From contig JAUYJH010000149.1 of assembly GCA_030688705.1 (NCBI GenBank), positions 1 through 8,265 of the forward strand: DNA of 8,265 nt. The letters run 5' to 3'. Positions 1 through 6,619 of this stretch are shown piece after piece. The stretch comes from Deltaproteobacteria bacterium. GTDB lineage: Bacteria > UBA10199 > SPLOWO2-01-44-7. The notes beneath the pieces were generated by a model that was given only the letters and a program-made list of their open reading frames with translations, was not told the DNA's origin and made no database searches. Position numbers and translations under genes: made by a program. The stretch's first letter is position 1. Every line of letters starts with the position of its first letter.

Positions 1-1
1 G

Positions 2-2644
2 AAACTTGGGTTTGACGTCGCCCTTGGGCCGGCCATTTATTTGAATACCCCCTTGTCTGTCTGGGAAACCGGTGCGGCCGTTGTTGAGACAGCCGCTGAA
101 ACACCTGCCGTCACTGCGATTTGGATTCCGCCGAAACCCGAGTTTCAACAACCCCTCTTGTTTTCTCATAAGCCCACCGCCTCTTTTCCTCGCGGAAAGC
201 GGGTACCGGCACCCTCTCCTGCTTTGGAGCCTCTGGCTTCAATTGCATGGGGAGAAGACATGTATTCGCTGGTCAAAAATTATTGCATCTTAGTCGGAGA
301 CCCGGAAAAATTAAAAGAAGCGGCAAAACTTGAGGCGATTTTTTTCTCTTCCGATCCGGCTCTTGCGGAAGAGGCCTTTCACTATCTGCTCAATCTTTCT
401 GCATCTGGCGAGGATCCAATAATGGTGGAGCGTTATGCAAAAACAATGACCCGGATTTTTTTGAGATTTTCTGAAGAGAAACAGTTCCAGTGGCTCTGGC
501 AAATTCGGGGGAACTTCAGACGTGGAGAAGTCTTTTTATCCGTTGCCTATGCTTTTTTGAAAAATTTAATCCCGCTGAAAAAGAGTGAACCGATGAAGCT
601 GGAGCTGGTTCAATCTCTGCTTCAACTGGGGCTTTTCCAAATTCATGAAACCAAAACTAAAGAACCCTTCATCGACATCCCGCCGATTCATGATGCTTAT
701 TTTCTGGCCTGGGACACGATGGGTGAAGTATCGGGCCAAATCATCCGGCAATTTGTGGAAGAGGCGGATGACAAATCATTTGCAGACACCCCTTTTGCAC
801 TTTTGAAAGCCGAACATTTAGCCGATTGGATTCCCGAACAAATTTATGTTTTTTCTCTGCTCGAAGGTTTAAAAGACCGGTTTTACCGAGACAAAATGGA
901 TAGGACCAGAGGGATCCTGACTCCGGTCGATATCGATCTCTTTGAAAACCTCTATCCAAAAGAGTTTCGCGGCATCACCAAAGAGGCGATTGAAGAAAAA
1001 TTGGAAAGTTTGGGATATCCATGGGCCATCCGGCTCCTGGTGTTTTTCGAACATCGCGGCATTCCGATCACCCTGACGCAAATTGAAGCCCTGCTGCAAC
1101 AACCCAATCCCCTCCAATATGCAAAAACAAAGTGGGCTCTAGCCAAAAAATTGCTGGGGGAAAAAGAAACCGCCGGCAGTCCATCCACCGGCACAGAACC
1201 TTACTTTTTTCTTCTCTCCCTCTTATTGGAAACCACAGAGCTATGCGGCAAGCAGACGGAACATGTCGATGCGTTAAAATTCTATTTGGAAAAATTGGAA
1301 GAGATGGAGAGGGATAGAATGACAGTGCTCGATTCTGGTCCCCTTCTCCCGACCCAACAGCGTGTGAAGATGGTCAAAAAATTGTGCGAGGCCTTAAAAA
1401 GATGGAAAACGGTCTCGAAGATTTCAATCTGGGATATCGTCACTCTTTTGGAATTGGGGATGCGCTGGATATCTCCCAATGTCCAAAGGGCGATGGCAAA
1501 GGAGAACGGCGCCACCGGAGAACTGGTCCGTTTTTATCTCTCCGGCCTTCCCCTCACATGGAATTATTATGACGAATGGTTCCGGGCAGAGAATGCGGCC
1601 GAACGAGAGAGGCTGGTCCAATCGGTTCGGGAGAGAAAACGCCACTTTCTTCATGGCGGCGATTTATCTCGTGACCCCTCTTTCGACGAGATAGAAATGG
1701 CCTACGCCGCCTTCGGCCCCTCCCCCCTTGTCACTCTGGAAAGTTTTGCCGAACAGATGCGGCGCTTTAGGAAACCTCCCGAAATATTTCTGCCGGAAAG
1801 TTTTACTTTGGAAATTAAAGGAGATGAAGAGGTTCAAGATACCCATCATCAGCTCCACAAGGGGGTTTTGGAAAAAGGATGGAAACAACCGACACCGGGG
1901 GTGGAGGCGGCGTGGGGGTTGCCCGAAGCACAACCGCTGAAAGACTCTATTACCCGCTATCGCCCCGATATCTCTTCCGAGGGATTGGAAGAATTGTTTT
2001 TTCAACTCTATCTTTTTTATTTCCAAACCGTCAAACAAGTGTTGGGTGAAAGCGAGCCCCCTCTTTGGCTTCAGCGCTATCGGGAAGAGCTTAAGAGACT
2101 GCGGTTAAGGCTGAATCCGATTACCATTCCCCCTCAAACGGTCCACGTCTGGCCGTGGTCTTCTTCCATGGCCATCTACGGCGGGGCCTTTCGGCCAAAC
2201 TGTATCGAGCCGATAGACCTTGGTGCGGAACTCTATAATCGTAGAAGAAGGAAAAAACGATTTCAGGTCAACATCCTCGAAGCCGACGACACCGTTTTGG
2301 GATTTATCTACACCAAAGGGGCTCTTTTGGACGGGGCGCGTGTCTTAATTTTAGGGATGGAGCCGAGGGCCACATGGCGTTTCAGTCCCAAAAAACTGCT
2401 CGCCGCCGTGATCGAAAAATATGCCGTCATTGCCGCCGAAGCGGGATATGAAAAACTCCTCTTTTGCAGCGAAGAAGACCAGAAACACCGATTGGTCGAC
2501 ATTACCGATAATCGCGATCTGATGGAGGCCGTCCGCAGCGCCGTTCGCGAAGGACAATTAAGGCTGTGGAAAAGCAGACAAAAACTGAAGGGCCCCGTCA
2601 TCGACGGCAATAATTTTTTCGTGATTTGGGAGAGAGAAAAATAA
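2..2644 (+). CDS. Large protein of unknown function, 5'-truncated by window edge
   Basis: I do not recognise this protein. The frame is open from base 2 with no stop before TAA at 2642-2644. The TTG at 41 has no ribosome binding site in front and the codons before it read as ordinary protein, so the true start is probably left of the window. An ATG at 260-262 preceded by GGGGAG (249-254) is a possible alternative start. Numbering from the TTG, residues 10-70 are rich in Pro and Ala and look like a linker. Residues 75-690 are mostly charged, helix-forming sequence with no visible signal peptide, membrane segment or nucleotide-binding motif. Residues from about 695 to 867 form a separate C-terminal segment with mixed strand/helix pattern and a conserved-looking Asn-Cys-Ile around Cys721. 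The gene converges with the hydrolase downstream. It is probably cytoplasmic. Coding status is well supported by length; function is unknown. Confidence 0.85.
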   Translation, partial: KLGFDVALGPAIYLNTPLSVWETGAAVVETAAETPAVTAIWIPPKPEFQQPLLFSHKPTASFPRGKRVPAPSPALEPLASIAWGEDMYSLVKNYCILVGDPEKLKEAAKLEAIFFSSDPALAEEAFHYLLNLSASGEDPIMVERYAKTMTRIFLRFSEEKQFQWLWQIRGNFRRGEVFLSVAYAFLKNLIPLKKSEPMKLELVQSLLQLGLFQIHETKTKEPFIDIPPIHDAYFLAWDTMGEVSGQIIRQFVEEADDKSFADTPFALLKAEHLADWIPEQIYVFSLLEGLKDRFYRDKMDRTRGILTPVDIDLFENLYPKEFRGITKEAIEEKLESLGYPWAIRLLVFFEHRGIPITLTQIEALLQQPNPLQYAKTKWALAKKLLGEKETAGSPSTGTEPYFFLLSLLLETTELCGKQTEHVDALKFYLEKLEEMERDRMTVLDSGPLLPTQQRVKMVKKLCEALKRWKTVSKISIWDIVTLLELGMRWISPNVQRAMAKENGATGELVRFYLSGLPLTWNYYDEWFRAENAAERERLVQSVRERKRHFLHGGDLSRDPSFDEIEMAYAAFGPSPLVTLESFAEQMRRFRKPPEIFLPESFTLEIKGDEEVQDTHHQLHKGVLEKGWKQPTPGVEAAWGLPEAQPLKDSITRYRPDISSEGLEELFFQLYLFYFQTVKQVLGESEPPLWLQRYREELKRLRLRLNPITIPPQTVHVWPWSSSMAIYGGAFRPNCIEPIDLGAELYNRRRRKKRFQVNILEADDTVLGFIYTKGALLDGARVLILGMEPRATWRFSPKKLLAAVIEKYAVIAAEAGYEKLLFCSEEDQKHRLVDITDNRDLMEAVRSAVREGQLRLWKSRQKLKGPVIDGNNFFVIWEREK
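2120..2641 (+). other. C-terminal globular domain of the large protein, possibly GNAT-like
   Basis: This marks residues about 694-867 (numbered from the TTG at 41). The segment begins after a basic, Leu/Arg-rich helix with a run of Pro and Ile. It then shows WPWSSS near residue 706, an NCIE motif at Cys721, a basic RRRRKKR patch, a hydrophobic strand with VLGFIY, another strand with VLILGMEPR, and a long helix followed by AGYEKLLF. Strand, strand, helix, then a 'GYEKLLF' strand resembles the core of GNAT acyltransferases, where the helix packs beside acyl-CoA. The usual Q/RxxGxG/A CoA loop is not evident, so this is a fold suggestion only. A structure prediction would decide it. Confidence 0.3.
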
Positions 2645-2669
2645 AAACCGGCGGTGTTACTTTGGCCGG
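2642..2669 (-). terminator. Possible weak intrinsic terminator of the minus-strand operon
   Basis: Read on the minus strand, CCGGC (2669-2665) can pair with GCCGG (2652-2648) across a 12-nt loop that contains the hydrolase stop codon. A T-rich run (TTTTTATTTTT) follows inside the end of the convergent gene. The stem is only 5 bp and the loop is long, so it is a marginal candidate. Its position, directly after the last gene of the operon and next to a convergent gene, is what makes it plausible. Confidence 0.35.
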
Positions 2670-3508
2670 GAGAAGCTCTCCTTAAAAAACTCCAGCACCC
2701 TATCCTGATACTCGGCATCTATCTCCCCATGAAGCGCCTGTTGACGGAACCAAATGCGGGCATTGGGCTTTTCGGACAGCCCCTCCTGAATTTTGAGGGC
2801 GTGAGAAAACGGAATCACATCATCGTTTTGCGAGTGAATAATCAAAACCGGCACTTCGATATCGCGCGCCGATTTTTCTGGGGAGACATCACGCGGATGA
2901 AAGCCGAACAACAGCCATCCCCACAGGTTGGTTATGGCACCCAGCGGGCGCCGAAGAAGCGGCAAAGGGTAGATTTCTGAAACCATTGCGGCAAGCGAGG
3001 CATAGCTTGAGTCGGAAACAACCGCTTGCACCTGCGAACGGTGCGGCGCCTCCATAAGGGCAACGGCACCCCCCATCGAGAAACCCCATAGGCCCACCGT
3101 ATGGATGCCCCGCGATTCCAAAAAACGGATCGCCGCCGCGAGGTCCCGCCCCTCACGCGCACCGGCCGTCGTATAGCCCCCTTCGCTGGTTCCCAACGCG
3201 CGAAAATCGAAATAGAAAAGGGGGTAATCACGCGCGAGAAAAAGGGTGGAGGGCAGAATGTCCCCCTTATCGGCCGGATAGCCGTGCATCAAAATGATTG
3301 CCTTCGCCGCCGCCGATTCGTGAGGAATAAACCAGCCGCTAAGCCGGATGCCATCTTCCGTTTCAAATTGCACCGGCTCATATTTGAGGCCAAAATCGGC
3401 GGGTGTGACAGCCGACACAATCTTCGACGGCCTCACGGCAAGATACAATCCCCACAGCGGAACGAGAATGAGAAAGAGACCGAACGCAATTGCGATTTTG
3501 ACGATCAA
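2657..3508 (-). CDS. Membrane-anchored alpha/beta hydrolase (serine hydrolase)
   Basis: This 283-residue protein has an N-terminal hydrophobic segment (residues about 3-24) that should anchor it in the inner membrane with the catalytic domain outside, or act as an uncleaved signal. The hydrolase fold follows. The oxyanion HG is at 75-76, the nucleophile elbow GFSMG gives Ser144, Asp229 sits in the SQNDDVIP strand end, and His260 is in ALHGE. All three catalytic residues are therefore present. The family (related to BAAT/BEM46-like hydrolases) covers esterases, lipases and peptidases, so the substrate cannot be read off. The start is TTG (3508-3506); AGAGG at 3523-3519 lies 10 nt upstream, and no in-frame ATG precedes residue 74, so TTG is preferred. 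It lies 15 nt after the methyltransferase stop and is likely the last gene of that operon. Confidence 0.9.
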   Translation of the reverse strand: MIVKIAIAFGLFLILVPLWGLYLAVRPSKIVSAVTPADFGLKYEPVQFETEDGIRLSGWFIPHESAAAKAIILMHGYPADKGDILPSTLFLARDYPLFYFDFRALGTSEGGYTTAGAREGRDLAAAIRFLESRGIHTVGLWGFSMGGAVALMEAPHRSQVQAVVSDSSYASLAAMVSEIYPLPLLRRPLGAITNLWGWLLFGFHPRDVSPEKSARDIEVPVLIIHSQNDDVIPFSHALKIQEGLSEKPNARIWFRQQALHGEIDAEYQDRVLEFFKESFSRPK

Positions 3509-3523
3509 TTTTTCAGGCCCTCT

Positions 3524-4300
3524 TTAATCGCATGTCTTCAGAATGGATCGCGAAATATTCCCTTTTTTGACGCCGACCATGCCAACGTAAGAGAGCGGCT
3601 TTCCGGCCACCGAGAGCCGGTGATGATAGCGGCGCCGAAGGCGCAAATCCAAAAGACCCGATCGCGCCATTTTTTGAATCATCTTTGAAAATCCGTGCGT
3701 GTAGCGCTTGTGCAAAAAATCTTCCTTGATCGTGAAAGCGATCCATCCGGAATCGTCGATCAAATTGTAGGCCTGCGCAAAGGCCCGATGGGGAATATCT
3801 CCAAAACCGAGAGCCGCGACGGAGACCAGACAGTTGAATCCCTCTTTTTTAAAAAGAGACAAAACACGCCGCGGCAGACGGGTCATATCGACCGCGTGAT
3901 AATCATGATACACCCCCGGCCTGTCCCGCAGGGCGGCTCTTTTTGCCTCACGCAGAATATCGACCCCGACAATGTTTTGCACCCCGAGTTTTGCCAGCTC
4001 TTCCGCAACCATGCCATTCCCGGCCCCAAGGTCCATGACCTTCAGTGTGGCCGGAGATTTTCCCGATTTTTCAAGTTCGCGGCGCAAAAAGCGGCAGATG
4101 ACAGCCGGCGATTGGCACCGCAAACGCTCGTAAAACAAAAATTCGTACAAACCGGGGATGTTGTAAATTTTATGGTAATCGTGAAAGCGTATGCGCCGCG
4201 GCCGTTTCTTCCCGCACCGGACAACGCACCACTCCTCCGCCTGGGAAATGTCGTTCTCTTCTTCGGGAAACGCCACGGAAAAATCACCAAATTGTGTCAT
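3524..4300 (-). CDS. Class I SAM-dependent methyltransferase of uncharacterised family
   Basis: This 258-residue protein has the Rossmann-type SAM-binding motif I, VMDLGAGNGM, at residues 88-97, and the acidic end of strand 2 in VGVDI at Asp114. A motif-IV-like stretch runs ALGFGDIP at 163-170. Ahead of the SAM fold is a distinctive N-terminal segment, HDYHKIYNIPGLYE (40-53), and near the C-terminus YHHRLS (225-230). I recall this combination from a conserved bacterial family with no assigned substrate. The start chosen is ATG 4300-4298, not the in-frame ATG at 4318, because AAAGGAG (4314-4308) sits 7 nt before it and its ATGA overlaps the stop of the transporter gene, a typical coupled junction. 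Context suggests a substrate tied to the transporter, possibly an N-methylated compound, but that is inference. It does not look like the EgtD histidine methyltransferase family. Confidence 0.88.
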   Translation of the reverse strand: MTQFGDFSVAFPEEENDISQAEEWCVVRCGKKRPRRIRFHDYHKIYNIPGLYEFLFYERLRCQSPAVICRFLRRELEKSGKSPATLKVMDLGAGNGMVAEELAKLGVQNIVGVDILREAKRAALRDRPGVYHDYHAVDMTRLPRRVLSLFKKEGFNCLVSVAALGFGDIPHRAFAQAYNLIDDSGWIAFTIKEDFLHKRYTHGFSKMIQKMARSGLLDLRLRRRYHHRLSVAGKPLSYVGMVGVKKGNISRSILKTCD

Positions 4301-5784
4301 CGCACCGCTCCTTTCCATCGAAACGTCCGGTCAAACAAAGAGAGGGAATATTCCACCGCAATGGCCAACAGCGCCGCGGGAATGGCCCCCTGCAAAATCA
4401 GCCCGACATTGTTCAGCGCCAACCCCGTGACGATCGCCTCCCCCAAGCCCCCCGCCCCGATAAAAGCCGCGAGCGTTGCCGTCCCGACATTGATGACAGC
4501 CGAGGTTTTGATGCCGGCCAGAAGGGTCGGCAAGGCCAGGGGCAGTTCCACGCGCCAAAGCCGTTGGGCGGGACGCATGCCGAGACCATCCGCCGCCTGC
4601 AGTAACACAGGGCTGATATTTTTCAACCCCACATATGTGTTTCTCACAATCGGCAGCAAACCGTAGAGAAACAACGCGACCAGCGCGGGAACCTGTCCGA
4701 TGCCGAACAGGGGAATCATCAGGGCCAGCAGAGCGATGCTCGGAATCGTCTGTATAACGCCAGTGACATAAAGAGCGGGCCCGGCGAGCCAGCCTACCCG
4801 CGTCATGAGCATGCCGAGCGGAATGCCGACAAGAACCGCCGCCATAACAGAAACAAAGACCAGTTTGAGATGCCGCTCGGTGCGATGCAAAAGTGTTTTC
4901 CAAAAACTGTCGTCGAAGAATCTTTCTTTCCCGTCCGTTTGCAAAAATTCATGGGCGACGCGGGCAAAGCTTTTATGGCCGATTTCCGCTTCGGCATTCA
5001 GCTTTCGCATCGTTTCGTCGGAAATTTCCCCGGAAAGCGATTCCAAAACCGCTTTCAGTCCAGGATGGCGTCGGAGCGTATCTTGCCGGACCAGCGGGGC
5101 CCCCCAATAATGGGGGAAAAAATGCCGGTCATCTTTTAAAACCTTCAAATCATAGGCCATAATTTTTGCGTCGGTGGTATAGACATCCAAAATATCGATC
5201 AAACCCGCCTGAACCCCTTCATAAACCAGCGTATGCTCCATCCCCCGGACGCGGGCGGCCGGCTGAAAACGGTAAAAGGCCCTTAAAGCGGGCCACCCGT
5301 CTTCACGGTTTAAAAATTCGTAACTCAAGCCCCATGTCAATTCCCGATGCCGCGCGAGATCGGAATAATTTTCAATGCCCAACGCCGCGGCTTTTGTTCG
5401 GAGCATGGCCAGAGCATAGCTGTTATCAAACCCGAACGGATCGATCCATTCAAGCCGGTGGCGTTTTTGCAAAATTCCGTTCATCTCTTCAAAATCAAGA
5501 ACGGCGTCTGTTTTGAGCAGAACCTTGAGCATTGTTCCCGAATATTCGGGATACAAATCGATGGCGCCGCCTTTCAGGGCTTCAAAGCAAACGAGCGTCC
5601 CCTCCAGTCCGAACTTGCGCTCCACGGGGATTTGAAGCTCTCTTTCAATTTTCTGTGCCATGATTTCGGCCAAAATGTAGGACTCGGTGAATTTTTTACT
5701 GCCGATGCGGATCGGTTGGGCCGCTCCGGCATCCGGCACGCCGAAAATAAAAAGCAAAAAGAATATCCAGGCGGTCTTCTTCAT
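4297..5784 (-). CDS. Fused substrate-binding protein and permease of a quaternary-ammonium ABC importer
   Basis: This 495-residue protein joins two importer parts normally encoded separately. Residues 1-22 form a signal peptide (KK, hydrophobic core, AGAA) with no lipobox. Residues 24-285 are an OpuBC/OsmF/YehZ-type binding domain: GSKKFTES (28-35), a GLEGT loop (59-63), DLYPEYSGT (76-84), FDNSYAL (119-125) and VYTTDAKI (201-208). These motifs are diagnostic of the glycine betaine/choline/carnitine family. Residues about 305-485 are the membrane domain with roughly five or six helices. They include the EAA-type loop, here QAADGLG (396-402) with ELPLALP (413-419), which contacts the ATPase. 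The binding domain would sit in the periplasm, tethered to the first helix. The start overlaps the ATPase stop as ATGA (5784-5781). The ligand could be betaine, choline, carnitine, ergothioneine or another methylated compound; sequence alone does not decide. Confidence 0.93.
   Translation of the reverse strand: MKKTAWIFFLLFIFGVPDAGAAQPIRIGSKKFTESYILAEIMAQKIERELQIPVERKFGLEGTLVCFEALKGGAIDLYPEYSGTMLKVLLKTDAVLDFEEMNGILQKRHRLEWIDPFGFDNSYALAMLRTKAAALGIENYSDLARHRELTWGLSYEFLNREDGWPALRAFYRFQPAARVRGMEHTLVYEGVQAGLIDILDVYTTDAKIMAYDLKVLKDDRHFFPHYWGAPLVRQDTLRRHPGLKAVLESLSGEISDETMRKLNAEAEIGHKSFARVAHEFLQTDGKERFFDDSFWKTLLHRTERHLKLVFVSVMAAVLVGIPLGMLMTRVGWLAGPALYVTGVIQTIPSIALLALMIPLFGIGQVPALVALFLYGLLPIVRNTYVGLKNISPVLLQAADGLGMRPAQRLWRVELPLALPTLLAGIKTSAVINVGTATLAAFIGAGGLGEAIVTGLALNNVGLILQGAIPAALLAIAVEYSLSLFDRTFRWKGAVR
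4308..4314 (-). promoter_or_regulatory. Ribosome binding site fixing the methyltransferase start
   Basis: AAAGGAG on the minus strand lies 7 nt before ATG 4300-4298. The upstream in-frame ATG (4318-4316) lies before this site and has no comparable sequence at the right distance, so the shorter protein is preferred. Confidence 0.7.
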
Positions 5785-6509
5785 AATCTTAAAAATTCCC
5801 TGACAAAATCATTGGCCGGCTGATTTCTGATTTTTTCCGGCGCATCCACCTGCATGATTTTTCCCTGATGCATGACGGCGACCCGATCGGCCAGCTTAAA
5901 TGCCTCTTCCAGATCGTGCGTCACAAACACGACCGTTTTTTTCAATTTTTGTTTGAGACGCGCGAAATCGTTTTGCAGCTGGTGGCGCGTAATGACATCC
6001 AGCGCCCCGAACGGCTCGTCCATCAAAAGACATGGGGGATCGAGCATCAATGCCCTCGCCACGCCGACCCGCTGTTGTTCCCCTCCGGAGAGGGCCAAGG
6101 GGTATTGATCTGCAAAACGTTTTTCATCGAGGCCCACGAGAGTCAGCAGTCGGGAAATCCTTTCGGCTGTCTGGGCTTTCGGCAATCCAAGAATTTTGGC
6201 CATAACGGCGATGTTTTCACGAACCGTCAAATGCGGAAAAAGGGCGGCCCCCTGGATAACATAGCCCATTCGGAGCCGGGCGGCGAAAACATTGGAGGCA
6301 TCAAGCCGTTCTCCATCAAAAAAAACGGCCCCCCGCGTGGGACGCAACAGCCCATTGATGATTTTCAGCGTGCTCGATTTGCCACAGCCGCTTGTCCCAA
6401 CGAGGGCCAGCGTTTCCCCGTCGCGGATACGAAGGCTCAAATCATTGATGGCGCAAACGACTCCGGCAGGACCGGAAAAAACAAGGGTAATACCCTGAAG
6501 GTGTATCAT
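5781..6509 (-). CDS. ATPase subunit of the quaternary-ammonium ABC importer
   Basis: This 242-residue nucleotide-binding subunit has every ABC motif intact: Walker A GTSGCGKS (38-45), Q-loop Gln86, signature LSGGEQQRVGVARAL (140-154), Walker B LLMDEP (161-166), D-loop GALD (168-171) and switch His198. It best matches the OpuCA/OsmV/YehX/ProV group that powers uptake of betaine-type solutes. It stops right after the catalytic core at FVREFLRL. The tandem CBS domains that lengthen OpuAA/OpuCA/ProV to about 380-400 residues and sense ionic strength in OpuA are absent. It overlaps the fused permease gene by 4 nt. ATG 6509-6507 fits the usual family N-terminus, yet only 9 nt separate it from the CCA end of the tRNA and no Shine-Dalgarno lies there. 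Start of translation is therefore unusual, possibly leaderless-like after tRNA processing. Confidence 0.93.
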   Translation of the reverse strand: MIHLQGITLVFSGPAGVVCAINDLSLRIRDGETLALVGTSGCGKSSTLKIINGLLRPTRGAVFFDGERLDASNVFAARLRMGYVIQGAALFPHLTVRENIAVMAKILGLPKAQTAERISRLLTLVGLDEKRFADQYPLALSGGEQQRVGVARALMLDPPCLLMDEPFGALDVITRHQLQNDFARLKQKLKKTVVFVTHDLEEAFKLADRVAVMHQGKIMQVDAPEKIRNQPANDFVREFLRL

Positions 6510-6518
6510 TTAAAAACT

Positions 6519-6609
6519 TGGCGGAGAGGGAGAGATTTGAACTCTCGATGCCCTTTAGGGGCATAATGGTTTTCGGGACCATCGGTTTCAGCCGCTCACC
6601 CACCTCTCC
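6519..6609 (-). tRNA. tRNA-Ser(CGA) with encoded CCA and an unusual C33
   Basis: The minus strand folds into a complete class II tRNA. The acceptor stem GGAGAGG (6609-6603) pairs fully with CCTCTCC, followed by discriminator G (6522) and encoded CCA (6521-6519). The D stem GGT/ACC closes a GAGCGGCTGAA loop. The anticodon stem ATGGT/ACCAT (5 bp) closes the loop CCCGAAA (6577-6571). The long variable arm has stem ATGCCC/GGGCAT, and the T stem GAGAG/CTCTC closes TTCAAAT. The long variable arm and discriminator G identify serine; the anticodon is CGA (6575-6573), reading UCG, with the A36-A37-A38 run typical of i6A-type modification. Position 33 is C where nearly all tRNAs have U. It sits 9 nt before the importer ATPase on the same strand, so co-transcription is likely. 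Confidence 0.95.
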
Positions 6610-6619
6610 ATTTACTACC

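Noticed and set aside
1664..2038. Minus-strand frame of 124 codons
   Set aside because: It is antisense within the large plus-strand gene, with no RBS or recognisable motif.
3695..4666. Plus-strand open frame of 323 codons
   Set aside because: It lies antisense to the methyltransferase and permease, whose motifs are clear, and its translation shows no domain. It is a shadow frame.
5868..6566. Plus-strand open frame of 232 codons ending in RGRDLNSRCP-like residues
   Set aside because: It is antisense to the ATPase, and its tail is the reverse translation of tRNA-Ser, a common false protein signature.
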